From Enterocloster bolteae (lineage in GTDB: Bacteria > Bacillota > Clostridia > Lachnospirales > Lachnospiraceae), in the NCBI GenBank assembly GCA_021772025.1, contig JAETNT010000027.1:1-54385 (forward strand): 54,385 nucleotides of DNA, read 5' to 3'. Each line of letters opens with the position of its first letter. Position 1 is the stretch's first letter. Below the pieces are notes generated by a model that worked only from the letters and a program-made list of their open reading frames with translations, ran no database searches and was not told where the DNA came from. The position numbers and the translations under genes were made by a program. This document shows positions 45,178 through 54,358 of this stretch, in pieces.

Positions 45178-45540
45178 ATGGAAAAAGTAAAATATGGAAA
45201 AACAACATACACTCTCGTACCTGGAGGATTCGATACATTTACAGATGATAAATTGATTCTCAGGCATTTGAAAGAAGAAAGAAGTCTGAAAGAAATTAAA
45301 GAAACAGCCAAAGCAGTGAATACTAATGACAGCATTGACCTAATAGGCAGCGAAGGTCAGATTATGCGCTCTTTGAAAGGATATACCTATTCCGGTCAGA
45401 TATACGAAATGGAGGGCTACCTTGTTGAAGAAAAAACAATTTCGGAAGAAGCAGAGAATCTCCAAAAAGTAGGAACAGGTATAGAAGAAATCCGAACAAA
45501 GGTAGTGACCGTAGTATTCTCAAAGCCCAAAAATCAATAA
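45178..45540 (+). CDS. Unrecognised protein of the tail locus
   Basis: A 120-residue soluble protein: MEKVKYGKTTYTLVPGGFDT, KLILRHLKEERSLKEIKETA and GSEGQIMRSLKGYTYSGQIY. It has AGGAGA at 8 bases before ATG 45178 and precedes the holin by 27 bases. Small proteins of this kind occur between fibre and lysis genes in Firmicutes prophages. No function is known. Confidence 0.7.
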   Translation: MEKVKYGKTTYTLVPGGFDTFTDDKLILRHLKEERSLKEIKETAKAVNTNDSIDLIGSEGQIMRSLKGYTYSGQIYEMEGYLVEEKTISEEAENLQKVGTGIEEIRTKVVTVVFSKPKNQ

Positions 45541-45567
45541 ATATTACAGGAGGAAATAAGTATAGAA

Positions 45568-46020
45568 ATGAAAATCAATCCAGTAGAATACATAATCAGC
45601 GCCGCCGCAGGCGCATTTTTTAGCTTTTTTGGGATTCTTGCAATTCCCTTAGCCCTTCTTATTCCATGCAACATTATCGATTACTTTACCGGATTGGCAG
45701 CTTCAAAGGTAAACGGCGAAAGAATCACCAGCCACAAATCCTTTACCGGAATTATGAAAAAAGTAATGATGTACATTCTGATTTTTGTGGGGTTCGGAAT
45801 TGACTGTATGATTTCTTATATAATGTCTAATTTGCATATAGAGATGAAATTTCCTATGTTGTTTGCGGCAATGGTGGCCTCATGGTTGGTAATTAATGAG
45901 CTCATCAGCATCACAGAAAACTGTCGGTCCGCAGGAGTCACCATTCCCATACTGGGTCCTATACTGAAAATTATTAAAAAGGAAATAGAATCGGCGGCAG
46001 ATATTTCAAAAGATGAATAG
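45568..46020 (+). CDS. Holin (TcdE/phage holin family)
   Basis: A 150-residue membrane protein with about four spans: FFSFFGILAIPLALLIPCNI, DYFTGLAASKVNGERITSHK, the conserved loop, and MMYILIFVGFGIDCMISYIM. It forms the membrane lesion that lets the amidase reach the wall. RBS GGAGGAAATAAG. Confidence 0.9.
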   Translation: MKINPVEYIISAAAGAFFSFFGILAIPLALLIPCNIIDYFTGLAASKVNGERITSHKSFTGIMKKVMMYILIFVGFGIDCMISYIMSNLHIEMKFPMLFAAMVASWLVINELISITENCRSAGVTIPILGPILKIIKKEIESAADISKDE

Positions 46021-46045
46021 TTAAGAAAAAGCAAGGAGAAACCAG

Positions 46046-46960
46046 ATGAAAATAGAAAAACAATATTTAACGGTCAGCAACTATAACCGTCCAGGGACTA
46101 AAAGGCCCAGGACGACTGCTGTGGCCTGCCACTATATGGGAAACCCTGGAACATCTGCAAAGGCTAATCGAAATTGGTTTGAAAGTCTGGGAAAGACCCG
46201 TGAGACCAAAGCGAGTTGCCATTATATTATCGGTTTAGATGGGGAAATCTTACAGCTTATTCCCGAAGAAGAGATAAGCTGGTGCACCAACCAGGCCAAC
46301 AGCTATACTATCAGTATCGAAGCCTGCCACCCGGATAAAACCGGAAAATTCACTGCAGCTACTTACGAGGCATATACAGCCCTATGTGCGGATATCTGCA
46401 GGCGTTGGGGCCTGGATCCGTTAAACGGCGGTCTAATTCGTCATTACGATGTAACCGGGAAGATTTGTCCCAAATGGTTTGTAGAACACTCGGAAGCCTG
46501 GGAGCAATTTAAAAAAGATGTAGCTGCCGGACTGGGTCGGGCAGAAGCCGGAAGACCGGAGGAAGAGAAAACAGGAAAAACGGAAGGTCACAAGAAATCC
46601 GGCTGGAAGAAAGAGAACGGCGGTTGGCGCTATTATCAGGGAGACACCGGCCAGCCCGTAAGAAATGCGTGGCATAAAGATAAAGACGGAGAGTGGTACT
46701 GGCATGACGATGCCGGCTTTACGGTTTGTGAAACCTGGAAAACCGGAACCGATGGTACATGGTATTACCTTGGAGCCGACGGCCGGATGAAGAAAGATTC
46801 CTGGATAATTGATAAAGGAAATCTGTACCGTTTAAACCAGGACGGCAGTCTGTTTCAGGGAGAATTACATTTAAAAACGGATCATACAGGGGCACTCCAG
46901 GCAAACTTTGTTTTTATGTTTAAAAACAGAAAAGCAGGTTCCGAAGCAGCGGAAATGTGA
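46046..46960 (+). CDS. Endolysin: N-acetylmuramoyl-L-alanine amidase with wall-binding repeats
   Basis: A 304-residue Amidase_2 endolysin. Zinc ligands are in VACHYMGNPGTS (His), LIRHYDVTGKICPKWF (His and Cys); catalytic residues follow, domain at about 1-165. Residues about 190-285 hold three cell-wall/choline-binding-like repeats (WKKENGGWRYYQGDTGQPVR, DGEWYWHDDAGFTV, GTWYYLGADGRMKKDSW). No signal peptide, so release depends on the holin. It closes the tail locus. Confidence 0.92.
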   Translation: MKIEKQYLTVSNYNRPGTKRPRTTAVACHYMGNPGTSAKANRNWFESLGKTRETKASCHYIIGLDGEILQLIPEEEISWCTNQANSYTISIEACHPDKTGKFTAATYEAYTALCADICRRWGLDPLNGGLIRHYDVTGKICPKWFVEHSEAWEQFKKDVAAGLGRAEAGRPEEEKTGKTEGHKKSGWKKENGGWRYYQGDTGQPVRNAWHKDKDGEWYWHDDAGFTVCETWKTGTDGTWYYLGADGRMKKDSWIIDKGNLYRLNQDGSLFQGELHLKTDHTGALQANFVFMFKNRKAGSEAAEM

Positions 46961-47261
46961 TTAGAAAGTAGACACAGCAGTAGAGGAACTGGGACCAGGT
47001 GTTAGACCAGATGAGCGTCCTTTATGGGGAAAAGCTTGCTCGGCCTTATTCCATCGGCATTAACAGTATTGCCGGAAAACCAGCCATATTCAGGAGGCCG
47101 GGTATACCCCATGGGGCAGGCTTTGGGCAGCGCCCACGTATTCACATCCTGCGGTTAATGTCTGATTGTCAAGTCTGATTGCCAAGAATAGCCAATATTG
47201 ACAATATCACAATATATGATGTAAAATAAAGAACTAATAAATAAAGTCGTGAGGATAAATA
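46961..47261. other. Gap after the endolysin
   Basis: No convincing gene is present; a 44-codon frame at 47024-47158 has no ribosome site. A promoter for the next gene is TTGACA (47198-47203), 18 bases, TAAAAT (47222-47227), within an AT-rich stretch. Confidence 0.5.
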
Positions 47262-49289
47262 ATGTATAATATATGCAGAAAAAGAAAAACTCTTATTTTA
47301 TCCGGCTTATTGGGCGCTGTTAGTTTTCTGTTGATCTACGGATGGAATATACTTAATCCTTTAAATACAAACTGGCTTCTTTCAGGGGGTGACCTTACAC
47401 AGCACTATTTAGGCTGGGTGGGGTATCGAAATTCAGATTGGGCTTTTCCAATTGGTATGATGGATCAGGTGACCTACCCCTGCAATATTAGTATTATTTT
47501 TACTGATTCCATTCCTCTCTTTGCTGTTTTTTTTAAAATACTTTCTCCATTTTTGCCAAATCAATTTCAATATTTCGGATTGTGGGGAATCCTATGCTTC
47601 ATCTTAGATGGTGTTATCTCTGCAAAAATTTTAAAAAAATATTTATATAGTGATTTCCAAGTCATAATGGGAAGCGCCTTTTTTATTTTGTCTTTTCAGG
47701 TATTATGTAAGATGTTTTGGCATACCGCGCTGGCCGGCCACTGGCTAATCCTACTAGCAATGTATTTATTTCTTTATCACAACGAAAATTCCCCTTATAA
47801 AAAAGAACTTTTTTGGTGGTTTGGCTTAGGATGTCTGGTTTCTTCTGTCCACATTTATTTTTTATTAATGTGTGGTATAATCTTACTTGGTTTTTGTTTA
47901 TTCGATTTTTTATTAAACAGGAGCATTAAAAAGTGTGTGGGATATCTTTGCAGTTATATAAGCGCCGCTTTTATTACGATTGGCATGTTAGGCGGATTTT
48001 CTTCTGGAAATTCCGTAACAGATGGCGGACTAGGTTCATTTAGCCTAAATCTTAATGGATTTTTTAATTCTATGGGATATGGGACATTATTAAAAGGGCT
48101 TCCATACAGGGCCGGCGGTTTGGAAGGTTTCGCATATTTAGGAGCAGGGATTTTATTTTTACTGCTGGCAACAAGCGCTTTTTTGTTTTACACAACTAAT
48201 TATAGACAAAAAATTTATTACAGAACTAATTACAGACAAATAAGTGCTGTTTTCATATGCCTCATAGCTGCTATTGTTTCCCTCTCTCCGGTAATTAGTT
48301 TAGGGAATCATGTTTTATTTACTATACCATTACCGAGTTTCATGAGCAAAGCTTGGGGAATATTCAGGGCTTCCGGCAGAATTGTTTGGATATGTATCTA
48401 TTTTATATTTATTTTTTCTTTCTGTGCAGATATAAAAATTTGTCCTAAAAAGATGAAAACAATGCTGTTATTTATAGCCCTTTGTTTACAGCTATATGAT
48501 TTATCTGGCTTCCTTTCGTCAATCCATAAGCGCTTTTGCAGTAACAGCTTAGAATATACAACTCCTTTAAGCCATAGTTCCTGGCAAGAACTGGTTAATG
48601 ACGATCAGTATCAGCATCTTATAGTCGGAGCAGATCAAGAATGGAACTCTTTATTTCCATTAGTTAAGTATGCTTTAGACAATGAGCTTTCTATAAATAA
48701 ATTTTATGTGGCTCGCGGGATAGATACCAAAATAAATATGTACACAAGTCAAGAGCTTCAAAATGTTAAAGACAATGTTATATACGTCTGGGAAAAAAAT
48801 AATACTTTAGGAGCAAAACCCAATATATTAAATTATTATGAACTAAATAGCTATATTATTGGTATAATGCCGCCTAAAGAATTATCCGCTTCCCCTCCTG
48901 AAGATAACATTCTAAACAGATATCAATACAAATTTGATGGAAGATATTTACAAAACGGGTTTGACGAAAATGGTATGCGCCATTTATCCCCATCAGGCTT
49001 TTCATTTGGGCCATATATCGCGCTTAATAGTGGAACTTATCAAATCCAGATTACTGGGAAAGGTTTATTAAACAATGAATATTTATGCTATTCTGGACAG
49101 GGAGATCTGGTATATCAGCTGGAAAATTTCTTGGGGGATGAACAGCAGGTGGTATTTAATATTTGTTTAGAAGAAAGCATAAGCAATTTTGAAATTAAAA
49201 TAACGAACCTTTCTTCTGCTGAAACGATAGTAGAGGATTTGCAAATTTTTCCAATTGATTCCATAAATACGGATTCTTTTAAAGAATAA
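47262..49289 (+). CDS. Large multi-span membrane protein (DUF6311-like)
   Basis: A 675-residue membrane protein with about 12 spans in residues 12-410 and a C-terminal extracytoplasmic domain of about 240 residues, beta-rich at the end. WLLSGGDLTQHYLGWVGYRN near residue 40 is like the first loop of GT-C type glycosyltransferases and YfhO/DUF6311 proteins, so it may transfer a sugar to a surface polymer. Its DNA is more AT-rich than the flanking genes, which suggests transfer. There is only a weak ribosome site (GTGAGGATAAATA). Confidence 0.7.
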   Translation: MYNICRKRKTLILSGLLGAVSFLLIYGWNILNPLNTNWLLSGGDLTQHYLGWVGYRNSDWAFPIGMMDQVTYPCNISIIFTDSIPLFAVFFKILSPFLPNQFQYFGLWGILCFILDGVISAKILKKYLYSDFQVIMGSAFFILSFQVLCKMFWHTALAGHWLILLAMYLFLYHNENSPYKKELFWWFGLGCLVSSVHIYFLLMCGIILLGFCLFDFLLNRSIKKCVGYLCSYISAAFITIGMLGGFSSGNSVTDGGLGSFSLNLNGFFNSMGYGTLLKGLPYRAGGLEGFAYLGAGILFLLLATSAFLFYTTNYRQKIYYRTNYRQISAVFICLIAAIVSLSPVISLGNHVLFTIPLPSFMSKAWGIFRASGRIVWICIYFIFIFSFCADIKICPKKMKTMLLFIALCLQLYDLSGFLSSIHKRFCSNSLEYTTPLSHSSWQELVNDDQYQHLIVGADQEWNSLFPLVKYALDNELSINKFYVARGIDTKINMYTSQELQNVKDNVIYVWEKNNTLGAKPNILNYYELNSYIIGIMPPKELSASPPEDNILNRYQYKFDGRYLQNGFDENGMRHLSPSGFSFGPYIALNSGTYQIQITGKGLLNNEYLCYSGQGDLVYQLENFLGDEQQVVFNICLEESISNFEIKITNLSSAETIVEDLQIFPIDSINTDSFKE

Positions 49290-49587
49290 GATAAATTTTT
49301 TGCCGGAACAATCGATGGCTATTCGTAGAAATGGCAGAGTTAACGGCAGGCGGCGCTTCTTACTCCCGCAAGGAGAACAGGAAGGCCGCTGTTTTTATGC
49401 TCTCCTAGTAAGCCCCTTTTGGGTTTGGAAGAGAGAAAGCGGCACGTATTTCTTTTGCCCCCAACATCATGACATTGGTTCAGCCTGAACGGTTACAATT
49501 TATCGGTGCAAAGCTCGCAGGTCAGTTGAAAACCAATCGGAAAAATGCTATAATACCGCTGAAATTAACTATGGGGGATCGGATGCT
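49290..49587 (+). promoter_or_regulatory. Terminator of the large membrane protein and promoter of the SBP gene
   Basis: A hairpin with GGCGGC and GGCCGC arms (about 49347-49388) runs into TTTTTATG and probably ends the upstream transcript. A strong promoter follows: TTGAAA (49526-49531), 17 bases, TATAAT (49549-49554), 34 bases before ATG 49588. An open frame of 62 codons here is not credible. Confidence 0.65.
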
Positions 49588-50820
49588 ATGAAAAAGTTTT
49601 TTCTCCTGCTTTTATCCATATCGGCGCTGCTTCTTCTGTCTGCCTGCAGCAGTCAGAAACCGCCCTCCGAAAGCAGTCAGTCATTGAAAGAATCAATTCA
49701 ACTAACCGTTTGGGGAGCAGAGGAGGATGAGGCTCTGCTCCAGGAGATTTTTACCTCATTCCAGACCCGCTATTCCGGCCAAGCCAATTTTCAGATTACT
49801 TATCAGCCTCAGAGCGAGTCTAATTGTAAAGATGTTTTGCTGGGGGATCTGGAAGGAGGAGCGGATGTGTTTGCCTTTGCTGACGATCAGGTGGCTGCTT
49901 TGGCGGCGGCGGGCGGTTTGGATCCAATTGAGGGCGGAGCTGAGATCAGGGCCTCCAACCTTTCCGCAGCAGTGGAAGCCGCCAGTGTGGGAGGTATCCT
50001 GTATGCCTACCCGCTGACAGCGGACAATGGCTACTTTTTGTATTACAACAAGGAATATTTCTCGGAAGAGGATGTAAAAAGTCTGGATCGAATGCTGGAG
50101 GTGGCAGCCCAGGCCGAAAAATTAGTGGCAATGGACTGGTCCTCCGCCTGGTATGTCTATGCATTTTTTGGAAACACTGGCTTGGAGGTGGGGCTGAATG
50201 AGGATGGCCTGACTAATTATTGTACCTGGAATAGTACCGATGGCCCTATAAGAGGGGAAGATGTAGGCCAGGCTATGCTTTCCATAGCAGAAAGCCCGGC
50301 CTTTGCCAGCTTGACAGATACGGAAATTTTATCCGGCATACAGGACGGAACCGTTATTGCAGGGGTCAGCGGAGTATGGAACTCGGTGGCCATTGAAGAG
50401 GCTTGGGGAGAAAATACCGGAGCCGCTAAACTGCCAGTCTATACCTGTGCAGGACAGCAGGTGCAGATGGCCTCTTTTTCCGGATGTAAATTGATCGGTG
50501 TAAATGCTTATTCGGAACATCCGGAGTGGGCGGCGCGCCTGGCAGAGTGGATTACCAATGAGGAAAACCAGGGCCTGCGATTCCGGCTCCGGGGACAGGG
50601 ACCGGCTAATACCAATGCGGCTAACTCTCCGGAAGTCCAGGCATCTCCCGCTATTGCGGCGCTGCTGGCCCAGTCGGAGTTTTCACAGCTCCAGCGGGTA
50701 GGAGGAAAATTCTGGGATCCTGTAGCAGAATTTGCCGGGAGCATGGTGGATGGGAACCCTTCCGGGGTCCCCATTCAGATCCAGTTGGACCGAATGGTAG
50801 AGAATGTGACGGCACGATAA
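49588..50820 (+). CDS. Extracellular solute-binding lipoprotein (sugar type)
   Basis: A 410-residue family-1 type (sugar) binding protein with a lipoprotein signal ending LLLLSACSSQ (Cys near residue 20). IQLTVWGAEEDEALLQEIFT, then GSVY-like AYPLTADNGYFLYYNKEYFS and the EHPEWAARLAEWITNEENQG region are typical. No permease or ATPase is next to it; a chemoreceptor follows 34 bases on, so it may supply the ligand for chemotaxis. Confidence 0.9.
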   Translation: MKKFFLLLLSISALLLLSACSSQKPPSESSQSLKESIQLTVWGAEEDEALLQEIFTSFQTRYSGQANFQITYQPQSESNCKDVLLGDLEGGADVFAFADDQVAALAAAGGLDPIEGGAEIRASNLSAAVEAASVGGILYAYPLTADNGYFLYYNKEYFSEEDVKSLDRMLEVAAQAEKLVAMDWSSAWYVYAFFGNTGLEVGLNEDGLTNYCTWNSTDGPIRGEDVGQAMLSIAESPAFASLTDTEILSGIQDGTVIAGVSGVWNSVAIEEAWGENTGAAKLPVYTCAGQQVQMASFSGCKLIGVNAYSEHPEWAARLAEWITNEENQGLRFRLRGQGPANTNAANSPEVQASPAIAALLAQSEFSQLQRVGGKFWDPVAEFAGSMVDGNPSGVPIQIQLDRMVENVTAR

Positions 50821-50854
50821 CAGCCAAATATATCATCATTGGGAGGAAATTTGC

Positions 50855-52441
50855 ATGAAAGGCAAGCTGACACTGCAGCAACGCTTGATATTGCCCATTG
50901 TTCTATTGGGTCTGGTGACACTGCTGTCCAATATTTTGGCAGTATTCAGCATCAACAATGTTCACTCCAACGCGGGGACTATTGTGGATAAGCATATGGT
51001 CAGTGAGGGACGATTGGAGGATATTCGCCGGGACATGATGGACATTCACCGCCTGGCATTGTCCCATATCGTAGCAGCGGATCACGCTACGATGATCCGA
51101 TTAGTTCAGGAAATCAAAGCAGAAGAGGCTGTGTTGGATGACAAGCTTACTGCTTATGAATCTTTTGTGACCCCGGAAGATATGGATACTTATCATTCTC
51201 TTTTGTCAAATTACGATGCCTTTAAACATTCCCTGGTCTTTTTGGTCTGTGCCAGCGCAGACAGCAAAACCCAGGAGGCTTACGCCATGGCCAATGGGGA
51301 CACGGCTTTATGGAGCACCGCGGCAGAGAACGATATTGATACGCTCTCCGCCGCGGTCAGAAGCAGAACGGAAAAGGCAAGGGACCATTTATTTGCCGTC
51401 TATATTATCTCCCTGATTATCAGCGCCGTTTCCCTAATTGTTGGTGTGCTTTTGATAGCTGCGGCCTTCCGCATCATTCGAAAATATGTTATTGCCCCTA
51501 TCCATGGGGCTATGGAGACGCTTCAGGATAGCTCCCAACGCATCAAAGGCGTGGTGGGAGAAGTGCGCCAGCGGACCCAGACTTCCAGCGGGAGCGTCCG
51601 TGACCTTTCCGGACTGACCGACCACCTTTCCGCCACCTTGGAAGAAATTGCCGGAAGCGCTGCCTCTATCACCGACAGCGCCTCCAGAACACAGGGGGAT
51701 GTCAAGAGCATGGCAGAGGAATGTGCCGCCATTACGGCATATTCTGCACAAATGCGGGGACGGGCGGAAGAGATGGAGAGATCTGCTCAGGAGGAGACGG
51801 AAACTGTACGGGCAAAAACCGAGGAGATCATGTCTGTGCTGGAACAGGCTATTGAAAAGGGCCGCAGCGTCAACCAGATTGAAAGTCTGACGAAAGATAT
51901 TTTAAATATTTCATCCTCAACGGATTTGATTGCCGTTAATGCGTCTATTGAGGCAGCGCGAGTCGGAGCAGCGGGAAAGGGATTCGCTGTAGTGGCTCAG
52001 GAGATCCGGAAATTGGCGGATTCTTGCGCCGAAACAGCCAATCATATTCAAGAGGTCAGCACAGTGGTAACAGGGGCCGTGGATTATCTTTCTGACAGCG
52101 CACAGGAATTGGCCAACTATTTGGGCAAGGCTGTTTTATCCCAATTGGAGAAATCTGTCCGAGCGGGGAGACAGTATCGGGAAGACTCCGATTATGTAGG
52201 ACACTCTATGGAATCGTTTAATGAGCGTACGGTCCGGCTCAAAGGAGCTATGGACGAGATTGCGGATTCAATTTCCAGCATTTCCAGTGCCATTGACGGT
52301 GCAGCTTCCGGCATTACTGGTGCGGCTGGAAATACCCGGGTTTTAGTGGAGGATATGGCTGGTATTACCGTAGGCATGGATACCAATCAGGAAATTGTAG
52401 GAGAGCTGCAAAAGCAGATGGATGTATTCGCAAATTTATAA
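50855..52441 (+). CDS. Methyl-accepting chemotaxis protein
   Basis: A 528-residue chemoreceptor. Spans are at about 11-33 and 182-206, around a four-helix-bundle (4HB_MCP-like) ligand domain. A HAMP-like stretch follows, then the signalling coiled coil with the conserved tip SSTDLIAVNASIEAARVGAA, GKGFAVVAQEIRKLADSCAE. It should act through CheW/CheA. The preceding gene encodes a sugar-type binding protein, which may be its partner. Confidence 0.93.
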   Translation: MKGKLTLQQRLILPIVLLGLVTLLSNILAVFSINNVHSNAGTIVDKHMVSEGRLEDIRRDMMDIHRLALSHIVAADHATMIRLVQEIKAEEAVLDDKLTAYESFVTPEDMDTYHSLLSNYDAFKHSLVFLVCASADSKTQEAYAMANGDTALWSTAAENDIDTLSAAVRSRTEKARDHLFAVYIISLIISAVSLIVGVLLIAAAFRIIRKYVIAPIHGAMETLQDSSQRIKGVVGEVRQRTQTSSGSVRDLSGLTDHLSATLEEIAGSAASITDSASRTQGDVKSMAEECAAITAYSAQMRGRAEEMERSAQEETETVRAKTEEIMSVLEQAIEKGRSVNQIESLTKDILNISSSTDLIAVNASIEAARVGAAGKGFAVVAQEIRKLADSCAETANHIQEVSTVVTGAVDYLSDSAQELANYLGKAVLSQLEKSVRAGRQYREDSDYVGHSMESFNERTVRLKGAMDEIADSISSISSAIDGAASGITGAAGNTRVLVEDMAGITVGMDTNQEIVGELQKQMDVFANL

Positions 52442-52455
52442 GATAGCGGGGCAAA

Positions 52456-52494
52456 AGGACGAGAGAAGCGATTGCATTTACTCGTCCTTTTTAT
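52456..52494 (+). terminator. Terminator after the chemoreceptor gene
   Basis: AAAGGACGAG / CTCGTCCTTT stem with T run (CTCGTCCTTTTTATG). Confidence 0.8.
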
Positions 52495-52614
52495 GTGCAG
52501 GCATCAAATTCACCTGTTTATTTTTATATTGATAAGACATATTTCATCAGCTAAAAGATGCTTTTGTGACAGGCATTGAGATTCCCATTTCTCTATACAT
52601 AGTGTTGCGTTTTC

Positions 52615-53040
52615 TTAGCTACATAATGAAAATATCTTTTCCAATGTAACAAGCATGCCATCTTCTCCATTTGATGGACATACATTTTTTGCCGCATTTT
52701 TTACATTTTGAGGAGCATTTTCCATTGCATAATTATGTCCGCAATAATGTAGCATTTCTATATCATTTCCTCCATCTCCAAAAGCAGCACATTGTTCCGG
52801 GCAAATTTCCCAACGTTCCACAAGACGTTTAAGACCAGATGCCTTATGACAATCTGGCACAATTAAATCAATTTTTCTGCCACAAAGGATAGTTCGTCAT
52901 AATATCCCGGAAACTTATCTCTGCTTTCTTATCTGTTTTTTGGTATTTTATTACTGTCAAGCCGCCGAATTGCCCTACAGGGATTTCCGGCAGCAACACA
53001 ATTAAAAAAATCCCTTGCTTCGTAATACACAATATCAACT
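52615..53040 (-). pseudogene. Cof-type HAD phosphatase remnant
   Basis: The C-terminal end of a Cof/HAD phosphatase is clear: PDCHKASGLKRLVERWEICP, AAFGDGGNDIEMLHYCGHNY (motif IV, GDGGND) and NGEDGMLVTLEKIF. Upstream the reading shifts frame at a run of A near 52875 (AEK/RKIDLIVPDC), and more shifts follow, so the N-terminal half with the catalytic DxD is not readable. It lies next to the decayed HD gene. Confidence 0.65.
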
Positions 53041-53042
53041 CT

Positions 53043-53642
53043 CTAACGAAAACTGTTTTCCACAACGCCCGGAAGCAAAGTATAAATAGAACAGCCAATC
53101 TGTTCTTCAAACAGTTCTTTAATCTCTAAAATTTTTTTCCATCTGTCTATTGTCACCGGGTGGACGCCGTATCGCATTGTCACATCTACAAATCTTTTTT
53201 CCAAAAGGCAGAACCCCGTAGGCATAGCCAATGCGTCACATAGCTGCACTAGACGGTCATAATCATCATATACCGCATTTGCAATAAAATTTTTCATAAA
53301 CAAGTAATCCTCATCACTGACATCAAATTCTCCGATAGAAGTATCAATATCCTGTATCATAAATGCGTGGGATATACATATCTGTGCAGCTTTCTCCCAC
53401 CCACGCTCCATACAGTAACGATAGCCGTCTATCAAATGCCTTTCCGAACTTACTCCGGCATAACGCCCAATATCATGTAGCAGCCCGAAAAGATACGCCT
53501 GTTCAGAAGATCAATCTTTACAGTGTGACGCAATATTTTTACAGGCTTTGGCTACATACCGGGAATGGTCTGCCCATGTCCCCGGATTGGATTCTGCCGC
53601 TTCCTTTAATGCCATTTCCACGGTCTGAATGTTTAGCTCCAT
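53043..53642 (-). pseudogene. HD-domain hydrolase with an in-frame stop
   Basis: From ATG 53642 the frame reads MELNIQTVEMALKEAAESNP, TWADHSRYVAKACKNIASHC, then a TGA at 53513-53511 (codon 44), then stays open to 53043. After it comes AYLFGLLHDIGRYAG, the HD motif, and VSSERHLIDGYRYC. The first His (HSRY) and the HD pair of an HD phosphohydrolase are both seen, so it would be a normal 199-residue protein without the stop. It is either a nonsense mutation or a base-call error. Confidence 0.7.
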
Positions 53643-53654
53643 TTTAACTCCTTT

Positions 53655-53695
53655 CAAAAGGGCGGGGCCGGCAGATAAACCGGCCAGCCCTTGTA
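53655..53695 (-). terminator. Terminator on the minus strand
   Basis: The hairpin AAGGGC..GGCCGG / CCGGCC..GCCCTT (53658-53694) with TTTTGAAAGG on the minus strand, after the small gene at 53722. Confidence 0.7.
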
Positions 53696-53721
53696 TGATG
53701 AAATATTTACAGACAAATCAA

Positions 53722-53868
53722 CTATTGCCGCAGCAAACTGTTCTGTACCCTTTCTTCCCTATGGATATTTCGCCTTTTACCGTCCGGGCAGAGCATATTT
53801 ACTTTGCCGGTACAGGCATTGATCATATCTAAAAAAGTTTTCATGTTCAGAATGTTCAATTTTACCAT
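53722..53868 (-). CDS. Small conserved clostridial protein
   Basis: 48 codons from ATG 53868, preceded on the minus strand by AGGAGGTGAGTTCAAG: MVKLNILNMKTFLDMINACT, GKVNMLCPDGKRRNIHREER. This resembles a family of small Clostridia proteins of about 80 residues (sometimes misnamed polya polymerase); this one is shorter and may be truncated at its C-terminus. The frame is open further upstream to 54129, but without a start signal there; that upstream stretch (53869-54091) shows no gene. Confidence 0.5.
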   Translation of the reverse strand: MVKLNILNMKTFLDMINACTGKVNMLCPDGKRRNIHREERVQNSLLRQ

Positions 53869-54091
53869 CTTGAACTCACCTCCTGTAAATTGCTGATTTA
53901 CTTTACAGGTATCATTATAATGCAGGAAGTGAAGGGAAAATATTTCATTTCTGCCTTTATCTATCACTATTCTGCCATTTCCTCCGATATTCTGTAGATG
54001 ACCAATGTGCATATTCCCAAAAAACTTTTCCAAAATAGCTACTACTCCCCAAACCGCAGTCATGGCTGATAACTGTAACATTCCCTTTCGC

Positions 54092-54298
54092 TTAGGTATG
54101 CTGCCGCTGCAAGCTCCGGGATAGTTCAAAAAGCATTAGCCATATTTCCGTTAGGATTTCCCGTAGTTTTATTTCATACCCAAATTTATCACTGGAAAAA
54201 TGAAATCTGTTTTCCTGTTCTCCGGTAAGCCTAGCTATGCATAAAATAATCACCCCAGCCGCAGCGTGTGAGGACACTGAAAAACACAGTTTTTTCAA
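54092..54298 (-). CDS. Possible small unrecognised protein
   Basis: A 68-codon frame from a TTG at 54298, ending ...LSRSLQRQHT at 54092. The middle (ENRFHFSSDKFGYEIKLREI, then LTEIWLMLFELSR) looks like real protein, but the start, ribosome site and family are not clear. It may be a fragment. Confidence 0.3.
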   Translation of the reverse strand: MKKLCFSVSSHAAAGVIILCIARLTGEQENRFHFSSDKFGYEIKLREILTEIWLMLFELSRSLQRQHT

Positions 54299-54317
54299 TT
54301 TTTATTTTTAAGGGCAT

Positions 54318-54358
54318 AAGAAATCCACCAGTCTCAGATTGAGTTCTGGTGGATTTTC
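54318..54358. terminator. Terminator near the window end
   Basis: AGAAATCCACCAG / CTGGTGGATTTTCT stem with a 14-base loop, usable on both strands. Confidence 0.7.

Noticed and set aside
31354..46960. Intact temperate prophage
   Set aside because: There is no integrase, terminase, portal, capsid or replication gene between the repressor and the endolysin.
47024..47158. 44-codon frame after the endolysin
   Set aside because: No ribosome site, no recognisable family, and it ends before the promoter of the next gene.
49300..49488. 62-codon frame upstream of the solute-binding protein
   Set aside because: It runs through the terminator hairpin and has no ribosome site.
53869..54129. Upstream extension of the small gene at 53722
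   Set aside because: The frame is open but has no start signal, whereas AGGAGGTGAG sits before the ATG at 53868.
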